Below are positions 1-5,077 of a stretch of DNA of 5,077 nucleotides, piece by piece (positions within the stretch are counted from its first letter, which is position 1; every line of letters begins with the position of its first letter). Made by a program: the position numbers and the translations under genes. The notes beneath the pieces are model-generated. The model did not search any database. It saw only the letters and a list, made by a program, of their open reading frames with translations, and was not told the origin of the DNA. The DNA is from Eubacteriales bacterium (GTDB lineage Bacteria; Bacillota_A; Clostridia; Christensenellales; Aristaeellaceae). The stretch spans positions 1 through 5,077 of the forward strand of contig JAUMYC010000174.1 in assembly GCA_030528845.1 (NCBI GenBank), written 5' to 3'.

Positions 1-578
1 GTGTCGCCGAAGAAATCGTAGCCCCAGACGTGAGAGAGGATCTGCTCGCGGCTGAAGACCTGCCCCGCGCTGGCGGTGAGCATGTGCAGGATCTCGACTT
101 CCTTGGGCGTGAAGGGGATCACCTGCCCGCAGGCCTTGACCTGATAGTTCGCCAGATTCACTTCCAGCTGCGGGAAGCGGATGATCTGGTCGGAATCGGG
201 CTGCGGCTCGGCATAGCGGCGCAGCACGGCGCGGATGCGGGCGAGCACCTCGCGCGGGCTGAAGGGCTTGACGATGTAATCGTCCGCGCCCAGCTCCAGA
301 CCGAGGATCCTGTCGATCTCCTCGCTCTTTGCGGTGAGCATGATGATGGGGATCGTGCGCGTCTGCCGAATGGTGCGGCACACGTCCGTGCCGGTCATTT
401 TGGGCATCATCAGATCCAGAATGATCAGGTCCGGATGGCTGGCCTCCGCCATTTCCAGCGCCTGCGCGCCGTCGTAGGCGGAGATATGGTCGTAGCCTTC
501 GCTGTCGAGATACAGGCCGAGGGATTCATGGACGACCGGGTCGTCGTCGCAGATGAGGATCAGGTTCTTTCCGGGCAT
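1..578 (-). CDS. OmpR/PhoB-family DNA-binding response regulator (3'-truncated by window edge)
   Basis: This is the output half of a two-component system: a cytoplasmic regulator phosphorylated by a sensor histidine kinase, then binding DNA as a dimer. The minus-strand reading gives 192 residues plus a split codon. The receiver domain (about residues 5-120) has the acidic cluster D11-D13, phospho-acceptor D55 in 'LIILDLMMPKMTG', T82 in 'IIMLTAKSEE', and the conserved K104 in 'GADDYIVKPFSPRE'. The winged-helix domain starts near residue 130 and includes 'FTPKEVEILHML' and 'FSREQILSHVWGYDFFGDT'. The window ends there, so the recognition helix and final wing (about 35-40 residues) are missing. 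The start is ATG at 576-578, with AAAGGAG (587-593) eight bases upstream. It lies downstream of htpG on the same strand but has its own promoter and a terminator between them. The kinase would be expected further left, outside the window. The family is clear; the stimulus and regulon cannot be told. Confidence 0.95.
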   Translation of the reverse strand, partial: MPGKNLILICDDDPVVHESLGLYLDSEGYDHISAYDGAQALEMAEASHPDLIILDLMMPKMTGTDVCRTIRQTRTIPIIMLTAKSEEIDRILGLELGADDYIVKPFSPREVLARIRAVLRRYAEPQPDSDQIIRFPQLEVNLANYQVKACGQVIPFTPKEVEILHMLTASAGQVFSREQILSHVWGYDFFGD

Positions 579-644
579 ATTTCTTGCTCCTTTCGTCCGC
601 GCTGAAAGGCGGAGGACGGGTCGTTGGATTTTTTATACCTTACT

Positions 645-673
645 ATTATAGCCGCCCTGCGCCCGGAAGGCAA
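645..673 (-). promoter_or_regulatory. SigA-type promoter of the response regulator gene
   Basis: On the minus strand, TTGCCT (668-673) and a perfect TATAAT (645-650) are separated by exactly 17 bases. Transcription would begin near 638, giving a leader of about 60 nt before the ATG at 578. It lies downstream of the htpG terminator, which fits independent transcription of the regulator. The call rests on sequence match alone. Confidence 0.8.
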
Positions 674-709
674 GGAAAGGGCGGCAAGCTTCAAAACAAG
701 GTCATATTT

Positions 710-747
710 AAGACAAAAGACGACCGGCCGTGCTGTGGCCGGTCGTC
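710..747 (-). terminator. Intrinsic terminator of htpG
   Basis: A perfect 11-bp inverted repeat pairs 719-729 (GACGACCGGCC) with 737-747 (GGCCGGTCGTC) around a 7-base loop. In the htpG (minus) direction it is followed by TTTTGTCTT (710-718). The stem begins 10 bases past the htpG stop codon. The T-tract is interrupted, but the very GC-rich perfect stem makes this a strong rho-independent terminator. On the plus strand no T-run follows the stem, so termination works in one direction only. Confidence 0.9.
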
Positions 748-757
748 CGATAGGGGC

Positions 758-2638
758 TTATTTATTGGCAAGCATGGTCAGCAGCTCGTTCGAGCGCTTC
801 AGGAAGGCGACCATGCGCTCGCTCTCCAGCGGCTGGCGCGCCATCTCGGCCAGATCGTAGATCTGTTCGCACACCATGCCGCGCAGATGCTCGTCCGCGC
901 CCTCGCCGCGCAGGATGGCACAGAGGGGATGCTTCGCGTTGATGGTCAGCGTGCGCTTTTCGGGCATGTTGAAGCCCTTGCCCCAGGCGCGGGACATTTC
1001 CGCAAAGCGGCGGCTCTGCTCGTCCACGGTGATCACGGCGGGCAGCTCGTCCGTCTTGAAGGAGGAGAGGCGCACCTCGAGCGTCTCGTCGCCCAGCGCC
1101 TTGCGGAAGGCCTCTTCGATGCTCTTGCGGCTCTCTTCGTTTTCCTCGCCCGCTTCGGTCAGGCTGTCCACGCCCGCATCCACGCGCTGGAAGGTGCATT
1201 TTTCGTCGTCCTTTCCGCTGTACTCGAGGAAGGACATGAAGTTGTTGTCGATCATCGTCTCCAAAAGGACTACGTCCTTGTCCTGTCCGCGCAGGACGGA
1301 GACGAGGTGCGCCTGCCGCTTGGCGTCGGAGGTGTAATAGATGACCTTGCTCTCGTCGGTGAAGTTGCGCTCGCCGTATTCCTTGAGCGTGTAATACTCG
1401 CCCTCGGTGGTCTTGAACAGCAGCGCGCTCTTGGCACGCTCGTAGAACTTTTCATCGCGGATGCAGCCGTATTTCACGAAGGGATGGATGTCATCCCAAT
1501 ACTTTTCGTAATCCGCGCGCTTGGTGTTGAATTCGCTGGTGAGCCTGTCGGCCACCTTGCGCGTGATGTAGGACTGCATGCGCTTGACATAGCCGTCGTT
1601 CTGCAGGAAGGAACGGCTCACGTTCAGCGGGAGATCCGGACAGTCGATCACGCCCTTGAGCAGCATCAGGAAATCCGGGATCACTTCTTTGATGTTATCC
1701 GCCACGAACACCTGATTGTTGTAGAGCTTGATCTTGCCCTCGTTGGCGGTGAACTCGTTGACCAGCTTGGGGAAATAGAGGATGCCCTTGAGGTTGAAGG
1801 GATATTCCGCGTTCAGATGGATCCAGAACAGCGGTTCGTCATAGACGTGGAACACGCGGCGGTAGAACGCGCGATACTCCTCGTCGGTGCACTCGCTGGG
1901 TTTTTTCATCCAAAGCGGGCTGGGGTCGTTCACCTGCTCGGGCAGATGGGAGACTTCGATGATCTCCTGTTCGCCCTCGATGGGCTCGGCCTTCTCTTCT
2001 TTTTCCTCCTCGGGGCGGATGATGTTCAGATAGATGGGAGTGGGCATGAACGCGCAGTACTTCTCCAGAGTCTCCTGCACCGTCGCCTCCTCGAGGAATT
2101 CGCGGTCGTCCTCGGCGATGAACATGGTCACGGTCGTGCCGCGCTCGGCGCGGTCGGAGTCCGTCAGCGTGTATTCCATGCCCTCGTCGCTCTCCCAGCG
2201 CACGGCCTGCGCGCCCTCCTGCCAGGAGAGGGTGTCGATGGTCACCTTGGAGGAGACCATGAAGGAAGAATAAAAGCCCAGGCCGAAATGGCCGATGATG
2301 CCGTTCTTTCCCTCTTCTTCTTTATATTTAGCCAGAAAATCCTCCGCGCCGGAGAAGGCGACCTGAGAGATATACTTTACGATCTCCTCGCCGGTCATGC
2401 CGATGCCGTTGTCGGAAACGCTCAGCGTTCCGTTGGCCTTGTCCACGGTGACGGTGACTTTGTAATCCTCGCAGGGATCGGTCTCTCCGCGCTGCGCGAG
2501 CAGCTTATGCTTGGAGATAGCGTCGCAGGCGTTGGAGACGATCTCACGCAGGAAAATATCCTTGTCGGAATAGAGCCATTTCTTGATGATGGGCATCATG
2601 TTTTTTGCATTGATGGAAATCGTGCCGGAATTCGTCAT
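758..2638 (-). CDS. htpG: Molecular chaperone HtpG (bacterial Hsp90)
   Basis: HtpG is the cytosolic, ATP-driven homodimeric Hsp90 that remodels and matures client proteins, typically with DnaK. The gene is complete at 626 aa, close to the 624 aa of the E. coli protein. The N-terminal GHKL ATPase domain shows 'FLREIVSNACDAI' (residues 29-41, ATP/Mg-binding N36 and D39), 'SDNGIGM' (75-81), the lid glycine motif 'IGHFGLGFYSSFMV' (115-128) and 'RGTTVTMFI'. A charged Glu/Lys-rich linker precedes the middle domain, which carries the catalytic-arginine motif 'LPLNVSRSFLQND' with R342; Ser follows the Arg where E. coli and yeast have Glu. The C-terminal dimerisation domain is present and ends normally. 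The start ATG has AGGAGG (2649-2654) ten bases upstream. It is transcribed from the promoter at 2677-2705, with a CIRCE next to it implying HrcA repression, and ends at the terminator just downstream. Its divergent neighbour is an XRE-solenoid protein. Confidence 0.98.
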   Translation of the reverse strand: MTNSGTISINAKNMMPIIKKWLYSDKDIFLREIVSNACDAISKHKLLAQRGETDPCEDYKVTVTVDKANGTLSVSDNGIGMTGEEIVKYISQVAFSGAEDFLAKYKEEEGKNGIIGHFGLGFYSSFMVSSKVTIDTLSWQEGAQAVRWESDEGMEYTLTDSDRAERGTTVTMFIAEDDREFLEEATVQETLEKYCAFMPTPIYLNIIRPEEEKEEKAEPIEGEQEIIEVSHLPEQVNDPSPLWMKKPSECTDEEYRAFYRRVFHVYDEPLFWIHLNAEYPFNLKGILYFPKLVNEFTANEGKIKLYNNQVFVADNIKEVIPDFLMLLKGVIDCPDLPLNVSRSFLQNDGYVKRMQSYITRKVADRLTSEFNTKRADYEKYWDDIHPFVKYGCIRDEKFYERAKSALLFKTTEGEYYTLKEYGERNFTDESKVIYYTSDAKRQAHLVSVLRGQDKDVVLLETMIDNNFMSFLEYSGKDDEKCTFQRVDAGVDSLTEAGEENEESRKSIEEAFRKALGDETLEVRLSSFKTDELPAVITVDEQSRRFAEMSRAWGKGFNMPEKRTLTINAKHPLCAILRGEGADEHLRGMVCEQIYDLAEMARQPLESERMVAFLKRSNELLTMLANK

Positions 2639-2676
2639 GGGGAAATTCCCTCCTGATTCGTTATTTCAATGCATCT

Positions 2677-2705
2677 ATTGTAGCGCTATGCGGCGCGCAA
2701 GTCAA
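2677..2705 (-). promoter_or_regulatory. SigA-type promoter of htpG
   Basis: On the minus strand, TTGACT (2700-2705, five of six consensus bases) and TACAAT (2677-2682, five of six) are separated by exactly 17 bases. Transcription would start near 2670, leaving a leader of about 30 nt that contains the ribosome binding site. This is the best promoter match between the CIRCE and the gene. The CIRCE ends only 7 bp upstream of the -35 box. Confidence 0.85.
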
Positions 2706-2712
2706 TGGATTT

Positions 2713-2739
2713 TTAGCACTCAAACGTAAAGAGTGCTAA
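2713..2739. promoter_or_regulatory. CIRCE element, HrcA repressor operator
   Basis: The halves TTAGCACTC (2713-2721) and GAGTGCTAA (2731-2739) match the established CIRCE consensus (TTAGCACTC-N9-GAGTGCTAA) at every position, with the exact 9-bp spacer. CIRCE is bound by HrcA, a repressor whose activity depends on GroEL and which controls heat-shock genes in many bacteria, including Firmicutes. Here it lies 7 bp upstream of the htpG -35 box and 37 bp upstream of the -35 box of the divergent gene. htpG is the likely target, although an effect on the divergent gene is possible. Confidence 0.97.
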
Positions 2740-2754
2740 CAAAAACCGCCGCAT

Positions 2755-2765
2755 TTGCGCCGCAA
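2755..2765. repeat. Short TTGCG-C-CGCAA palindrome
   Basis: This is a perfect 11-bp palindrome lying between the CIRCE and the -35 box of the plus-strand promoter. It resembles the TTGCA-rich palindromes further right (2809-2849) but differs in the core base (G instead of A). It may be a distant, weaker binding site for the same protein, or chance in GC-rich DNA. Confidence 0.3.
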
Positions 2766-2776
2766 TAGCCGTCTGC

Positions 2777-2805
2777 TTGCCAAATTCGTGCGTTTGCGGT
2801 ATATT
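2777..2805 (+). promoter_or_regulatory. SigA-type promoter of the XRE-solenoid gene
   Basis: TTGCCA (2777-2782) and TATATT (2800-2805) each match five of six consensus bases and are separated by exactly 17 bases. Transcription would begin near 2812, at the edge of the TGCAAC palindrome array, giving a leader of about 127 nt. The position of the array directly over the predicted start suggests repression. Confidence 0.8.
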
Positions 2806-2808
2806 TTC

Positions 2809-2850
2809 TGCAACCGGCGGTTGCAACCGGGCGTTGCAGCGCGTTTGCAA
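2809..2850. promoter_or_regulatory. Overlapping TGCAAC/GTTGCA palindromes, candidate operator array
   Basis: Two 17-bp palindromes of the form TGCAAC-N5-GTTGCA occupy 2809-2825 and 2822-2838, sharing four bases. A third, more degenerate copy (TGCAGC...TTTGCA, 2835-2849) shares four bases with the second. TGCA cores start at 2809, 2822, 2835 and 2846. The array covers the predicted start and first transcribed bases of the XRE gene, the typical place for a repressor operator. XRE-family regulators commonly bind short inverted repeats and regulate themselves, so the divergent XRE protein is the most likely ligand. This is inferred. The first palindrome could instead act as an RNA hairpin in the leader. 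Confidence 0.6.
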
Positions 2851-2938
2851 CCGAGAATTGATTGCTTTTTGCGGCAGAGGCGGATATGCTGTTGCCATCG
2901 GAGGGCCGCCGAGAGAAAAGCAGCGGAGGATATAAACG

Positions 2939-4948
2939 ATGATCGATAACGCAAGGACGGGCGGATATATCGCCTATTTACGCCAGAAGGCCGGCATGAC
3001 GCAGACCCAGCTGGCAGGCATGATGAACGTGACGCATCAGGCCGTCTCCAAATGGGAGAACGGTTCTGCACTGCCGGACATGCAGACGATGCTCGATCTC
3101 AGCGCGCTCTTTGGCGTGACTATCGAGCAGCTGCTGACCGTGCCGGAGGGATCCATGGAAACGCCCACACAGAAAGACACGGCGCAGACTGTACAGAGCG
3201 AAAGCGAACCGGAGCGCGCGCCGGAGGTCGTCGATATGGCGCTCGAGCAGGCCATGGGTCGCATCGAGGCGGAGGTAGAAAGGGCGTCTGAGGATGCGCA
3301 GAAAGAACGGGCGGAACGGCCGCGGATGCATATCGACTGGGAACACGTCGTTTCCGTCGCGCCGTTTCTGGATCCCAAAGCGCTGAGCCGGATGGTCGAG
3401 GATGCGCAGGAGGATCTTGACTTTGCACATCTGAAACGGCTTGCGCCGTTTTTGCCGAAGGAGACGATGGGCAGGCTGGCCAAAAAGCTGGCGGAAAAGG
3501 GCGGCATGGACGAGCTGTGCGCGCTTGCGCCGTTTATCTCCGCGCAGGATCTCGGCGAGATCTTGGAGGCGCAGATCGCGTCCGGCAAGCCCGATGCGGA
3601 CATGGCGCATCGCGTCGCGCCGTTCCTTGGCCGCAGGCAGCTGGACAGGCTCGTGCAGATGTTTGTCGAGCGGGGCGAGGCGGAACAGATCGCGCGGATC
3701 GCGCCCTTTGCCGCCGGGGACACGCTGGGCGAGGCGGCGCTCCGCCTGCAGGAGAGAGGCGAACTCACGCAGGAGACCTTGGCGAAGCTCGCCGCGTTCC
3801 TGCCCCGCAATGTGCTGCTTTCCCTGATGTCGGAAGTAAAGCCCGGGCACGACGGCGGCGCGGCGCGCCCTGCGATGCATATCGATTTCACAGGCGTGTC
3901 CGAAGGCTTTGCCGGAGCGATCGCCGCTGCGAAGGCTGCGTTCGGAGCCATGCAAAAGACGCTCGGCATGGGAAATGAGCGCGGCGCAGACGAAAAGGAT
4001 GACAAAAAGCAGAGCCCCGAGACGCTGGCCATGCGCAGGCTGATCGACGACGGCCATTGGAAGGCGGCCGCGGCCCTCTTTGACCGGTGCGACGCGGACG
4101 TGCGGCGAAAAGCAATGCTCGCAGCCGTCGAGGAGTGTGAGTGGGAGTTCGTGGAGGAATTCTTCGACCGCTGCGACTCGGATACGCAGCAAAAAGCCGT
4201 GCGCGCAGCCGTGGAGGAGTGCGAATGGGAGTTCGTGGAGAAGTTTTTCGATCACTGCGACGCGGACACGCAGCGGAAAGCCGTGCGCGCAGCCGTGGAG
4301 GAGTGCGAGTGGGAGTTCGTGGAGGAATTCTTCGACCGATGCGACTCGGATACGCAGCAAAAAGCCATGCGAGCAGCCGTCGAGGAGTGCGAGTGGGACT
4401 TCGTGGAGGAATTCTTCGATCACTGCGACGCGGACACGCAGCGGGAAGCCGTGCAGGGGGCCATCGATGAATGCGAATGGGAACTGCTTGAGCGCTGGTT
4501 CCATCGGCTCAGCCCGGAAGCGCGCAGAAAAGCGGCGCGCAGTGCGGCGGAGGACGGGGAATGGCGGCTCACGGAGCGTCTCATGGAAACAGACATGAAA
4601 GAGGAAGGCGAGTGCTGCGCGCACACGATGCTCGAGCGGGCGGAGGCGGGCGACTGGTCGCTCGTGCGCGAATACCTCGGCCGCAGGGACGGGCGCGTCG
4701 CGCGCGTGGAGCTGCTGCAGGCAGCCTGCTGCGCGGAGGAATGGGAGCTTGTGCGCGAGTTTGCGCCTGCGGAGGACGAGGTCACGCGCCTCGCCGTGGC
4801 CATCACCGCGCTGGAGATGGCGGAGGAGGAGACGACGCTGGCTCTCGCGCGCACGCTGTCTTCCGAAAACATCGATCATCTGATCGGGACCGCCGAGGGG
4901 AACGGCATGAACGAGCTGGCCGGGCAGCTCCGCGGGATCCGCTCATAA
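2939..4948 (+). CDS. XRE-family HTH protein fused to two 28-residue alpha-solenoid arrays
   Basis: This is a 669-residue, probably cytoplasmic protein; no signal peptide or membrane segment is visible. Residues 8-66 form a Cro/C1-type helix-turn-helix ('GMTQTQLAGMMNVTHQAVSK', then 'WENGSALPDMQTMLDLSALF'). An acidic, probably disordered linker follows (about 70-128). Six repeats marked by APF (A at 141, 169, 197, 227, 255, and AAF at 285) are spaced 28-30 residues apart. A second linker (about 313-368) leads to nine repeats marked by Trp at position 5 of a 28-residue unit (370-625), and a 44-residue cap ends the protein. Each unit looks like a helical hairpin, as in HEAT- or TPR-type solenoids that bind proteins. 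The start ATG has GGAGGA (2925-2930) eight bases upstream. It is divergent from htpG, has its own promoter and terminator, and is monocistronic. DNA binding by the N-terminus is well supported; the ligand and regulon are unknown. I do not recognise a named family for the full architecture. Confidence 0.93.
   Translation: MIDNARTGGYIAYLRQKAGMTQTQLAGMMNVTHQAVSKWENGSALPDMQTMLDLSALFGVTIEQLLTVPEGSMETPTQKDTAQTVQSESEPERAPEVVDMALEQAMGRIEAEVERASEDAQKERAERPRMHIDWEHVVSVAPFLDPKALSRMVEDAQEDLDFAHLKRLAPFLPKETMGRLAKKLAEKGGMDELCALAPFISAQDLGEILEAQIASGKPDADMAHRVAPFLGRRQLDRLVQMFVERGEAEQIARIAPFAAGDTLGEAALRLQERGELTQETLAKLAAFLPRNVLLSLMSEVKPGHDGGAARPAMHIDFTGVSEGFAGAIAAAKAAFGAMQKTLGMGNERGADEKDDKKQSPETLAMRRLIDDGHWKAAAALFDRCDADVRRKAMLAAVEECEWEFVEEFFDRCDSDTQQKAVRAAVEECEWEFVEKFFDHCDADTQRKAVRAAVEECEWEFVEEFFDRCDSDTQQKAMRAAVEECEWDFVEEFFDHCDADTQREAVQGAIDECEWELLERWFHRLSPEARRKAARSAAEDGEWRLTERLMETDMKEEGECCAHTMLERAEAGDWSLVREYLGRRDGRVARVELLQAACCAEEWELVREFAPAEDEVTRLAVAITALEMAEEETTLALARTLSSENIDHLIGTAEGNGMNELAGQLRGIRS
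3344..3826 (+). repeat. Protein-level array of six APF-type helical repeats
   Basis: Within the XRE-solenoid protein, six units share the pattern 'xxhAPFLxxxxLxrhh' (h = hydrophobic). The APF alanine codons begin at 3359, 3443, 3527, 3617, 3701 and 3791, giving periods of 28, 28, 30, 28 and 30 residues. The final copy reads AAF. The units have diverged at DNA level, so this is an old array. The Pro-Phe pair probably starts a helix packed against its neighbour. A peptide-binding or dimerisation role is inferred. Confidence 0.8.
4046..4636 (+). repeat. Trp-marked 28-residue (84-bp) coding repeats, core and degenerate copies
   Basis: The first seven units of the second solenoid array: one degenerate copy (4046-4129), four close copies (4130-4213, 4214-4297, 4298-4381, 4382-4465) and two degraded copies (4466-4549, and from 4550 with a 3-residue extension). 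Two further units, with Trp at residues 573 and 602, follow in the same protein. The core unit begins EECEWEFVEEFF and continues D(R/H)CD(S/A)DTQ. Copies 1 and 3 differ at about 5 of 84 bases and copies 2 and 4 at about 12, while adjacent copies differ more, showing a duplicated 168-bp pair. All units stay in frame. Confidence 0.9.
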
Positions 4949-4963
4949 AAAACAGAAAACATT

Positions 4964-5001
4964 GCGCGTCCTTTCCGAAAAAGGGAGGGCGCGCTTTTTT
5001 T
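4964..5001 (+). terminator. Intrinsic terminator of the XRE-solenoid gene
   Basis: A 12-bp stem pairs 4964-4975 with 4983-4994, including three G-U wobbles, around a 7-base A-rich loop. It is followed directly by seven Ts (4995-5001). The stem starts 15 bases after the TAA stop. This is a clear rho-independent terminator that closes the single-gene transcript. Confidence 0.9.
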
Positions 5002-5037
5002 GTATGCTGTGTGAAAAAAGTGCCTCTCTTCACCTTT

Positions 5038-5068
5038 TTGTCACATATATGCGGTATACTGTGATAGT
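5038..5068 (+). promoter_or_regulatory. Possible promoter for a gene beyond the right edge
   Basis: The AT-rich stretch after the terminator contains TTGTCA (5038-5043), TATACT (5055-5060) and TGTGATAGT (5060-5068), an extended -10-like motif. No pair has the ideal spacing: TTGTCA to TATACT is 11 bases and TTGTCA to GATAGT is 19. The abrupt change in base composition after a terminator suggests the start of a new unit, but no start codon or ribosome binding site is visible before the window ends. Confidence 0.3.
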
Positions 5069-5077
5069 GAATAAAAT

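Noticed and set aside
30..605. 191-codon plus-strand open frame over the response regulator
   Set aside because: The minus strand encodes a response regulator with all receiver residues, its own ribosome binding site and promoter; the plus frame is a shadow.
2639..2650. Small palindrome (GGGAAATTCCC) between the htpG ribosome binding site and start codon
   Set aside because: It is only 5 bp per arm and includes part of the ribosome binding site context; too short to claim as an operator or thermosensor hairpin.
584..2656. 690-codon open frame on the plus strand, antisense to htpG
   Set aside because: The opposite strand encodes a full-length, motif-complete HtpG. The open frame is a by-product of GC-rich third positions: its protein is low-complexity (runs of Leu, Phe, Gly, Asp) and has no recognisable domain or convincing ribosome binding site.
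2755..2949. Small Arg/Cys-rich open frame in the htpG-XRE intergenic region
   Set aside because: It spans the promoter and operator array, has no ribosome binding site and overlaps the start of the XRE gene. The palindromes explain the sequence better.
4130..4465. Regular direct repeats as a possible CRISPR array
   Set aside because: The 84-bp units are contiguous, have no spacers, keep reading frame, and encode a consistent helical repeat.
4046..4549. Cys/His-rich repeats as classical zinc fingers
   Set aside because: There are no CxxC or CxxxxC pairs within a unit; the two Cys are 12 residues apart on what look like different helices, and the Trp/Phe pattern fits a helical hairpin.
2978..4879. 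633-codon open frame on the minus strand, antisense to the XRE-solenoid gene
   Set aside because: It mirrors the real repeat gene (its His/Leu/Arg-rich repeats are antisense copies of the 84-bp units) and no family motif is visible.

Overview
The window looks like a piece of chromosome from a GC-rich Firmicute, probably a member of the Clostridia. The evidence is a perfect CIRCE (HrcA operator), SigA-type promoters with 17-bp spacers, strong AGGAGG-type ribosome binding sites, a firmicute-style HtpG, and an XRE-type regulator with the 'HQAVSKWENG' helix-turn-helix common in Clostridia. Coding DNA is strongly GC-biased at third codon positions. This bias also produces long antisense shadow ORFs, which are not annotated. 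No mobile element, RNA gene or CRISPR array is visible, and the genus cannot be named from this sequence alone.

Left part (1-757, minus strand): an OmpR/PhoB-family response regulator, cut by the left edge just before its DNA-recognition helix. It has its own near-consensus promoter (645-673). Upstream of it lies a strong intrinsic terminator (719-747) that ends the htpG transcript, so htpG and the regulator are probably separate transcription units.

Middle (758-2638, minus strand): a complete htpG (Hsp90 chaperone, 626 aa). Its promoter (2677-2705) is near consensus and a textbook CIRCE lies immediately upstream of the -35 box. HrcA control is therefore likely, but the operator sits in an unusual place.

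Right part (2939-4948, plus strand), divergent from htpG across a 300-bp control region: a 669-aa protein with an N-terminal XRE helix-turn-helix followed by two different alpha-helical repeat arrays, both with a period of about 28 residues. The first has six 'APF' repeats. The second has nine Trp-marked repeats, four of them nearly identical, acidic and carrying two Cys each. Its promoter is followed by an array of overlapping TGCAAC/GTTGCA palindromes at the predicted transcription start, a good candidate autoregulatory operator. The gene ends with a clear intrinsic terminator (4964-5001), and a weak candidate promoter for a gene outside the window follows.

The most interesting part is the divergent pair: a heat-shock-controlled Hsp90 beside a solenoid-fused transcription factor with its own operator array. 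A functional link between the two is inference, based only on this layout.
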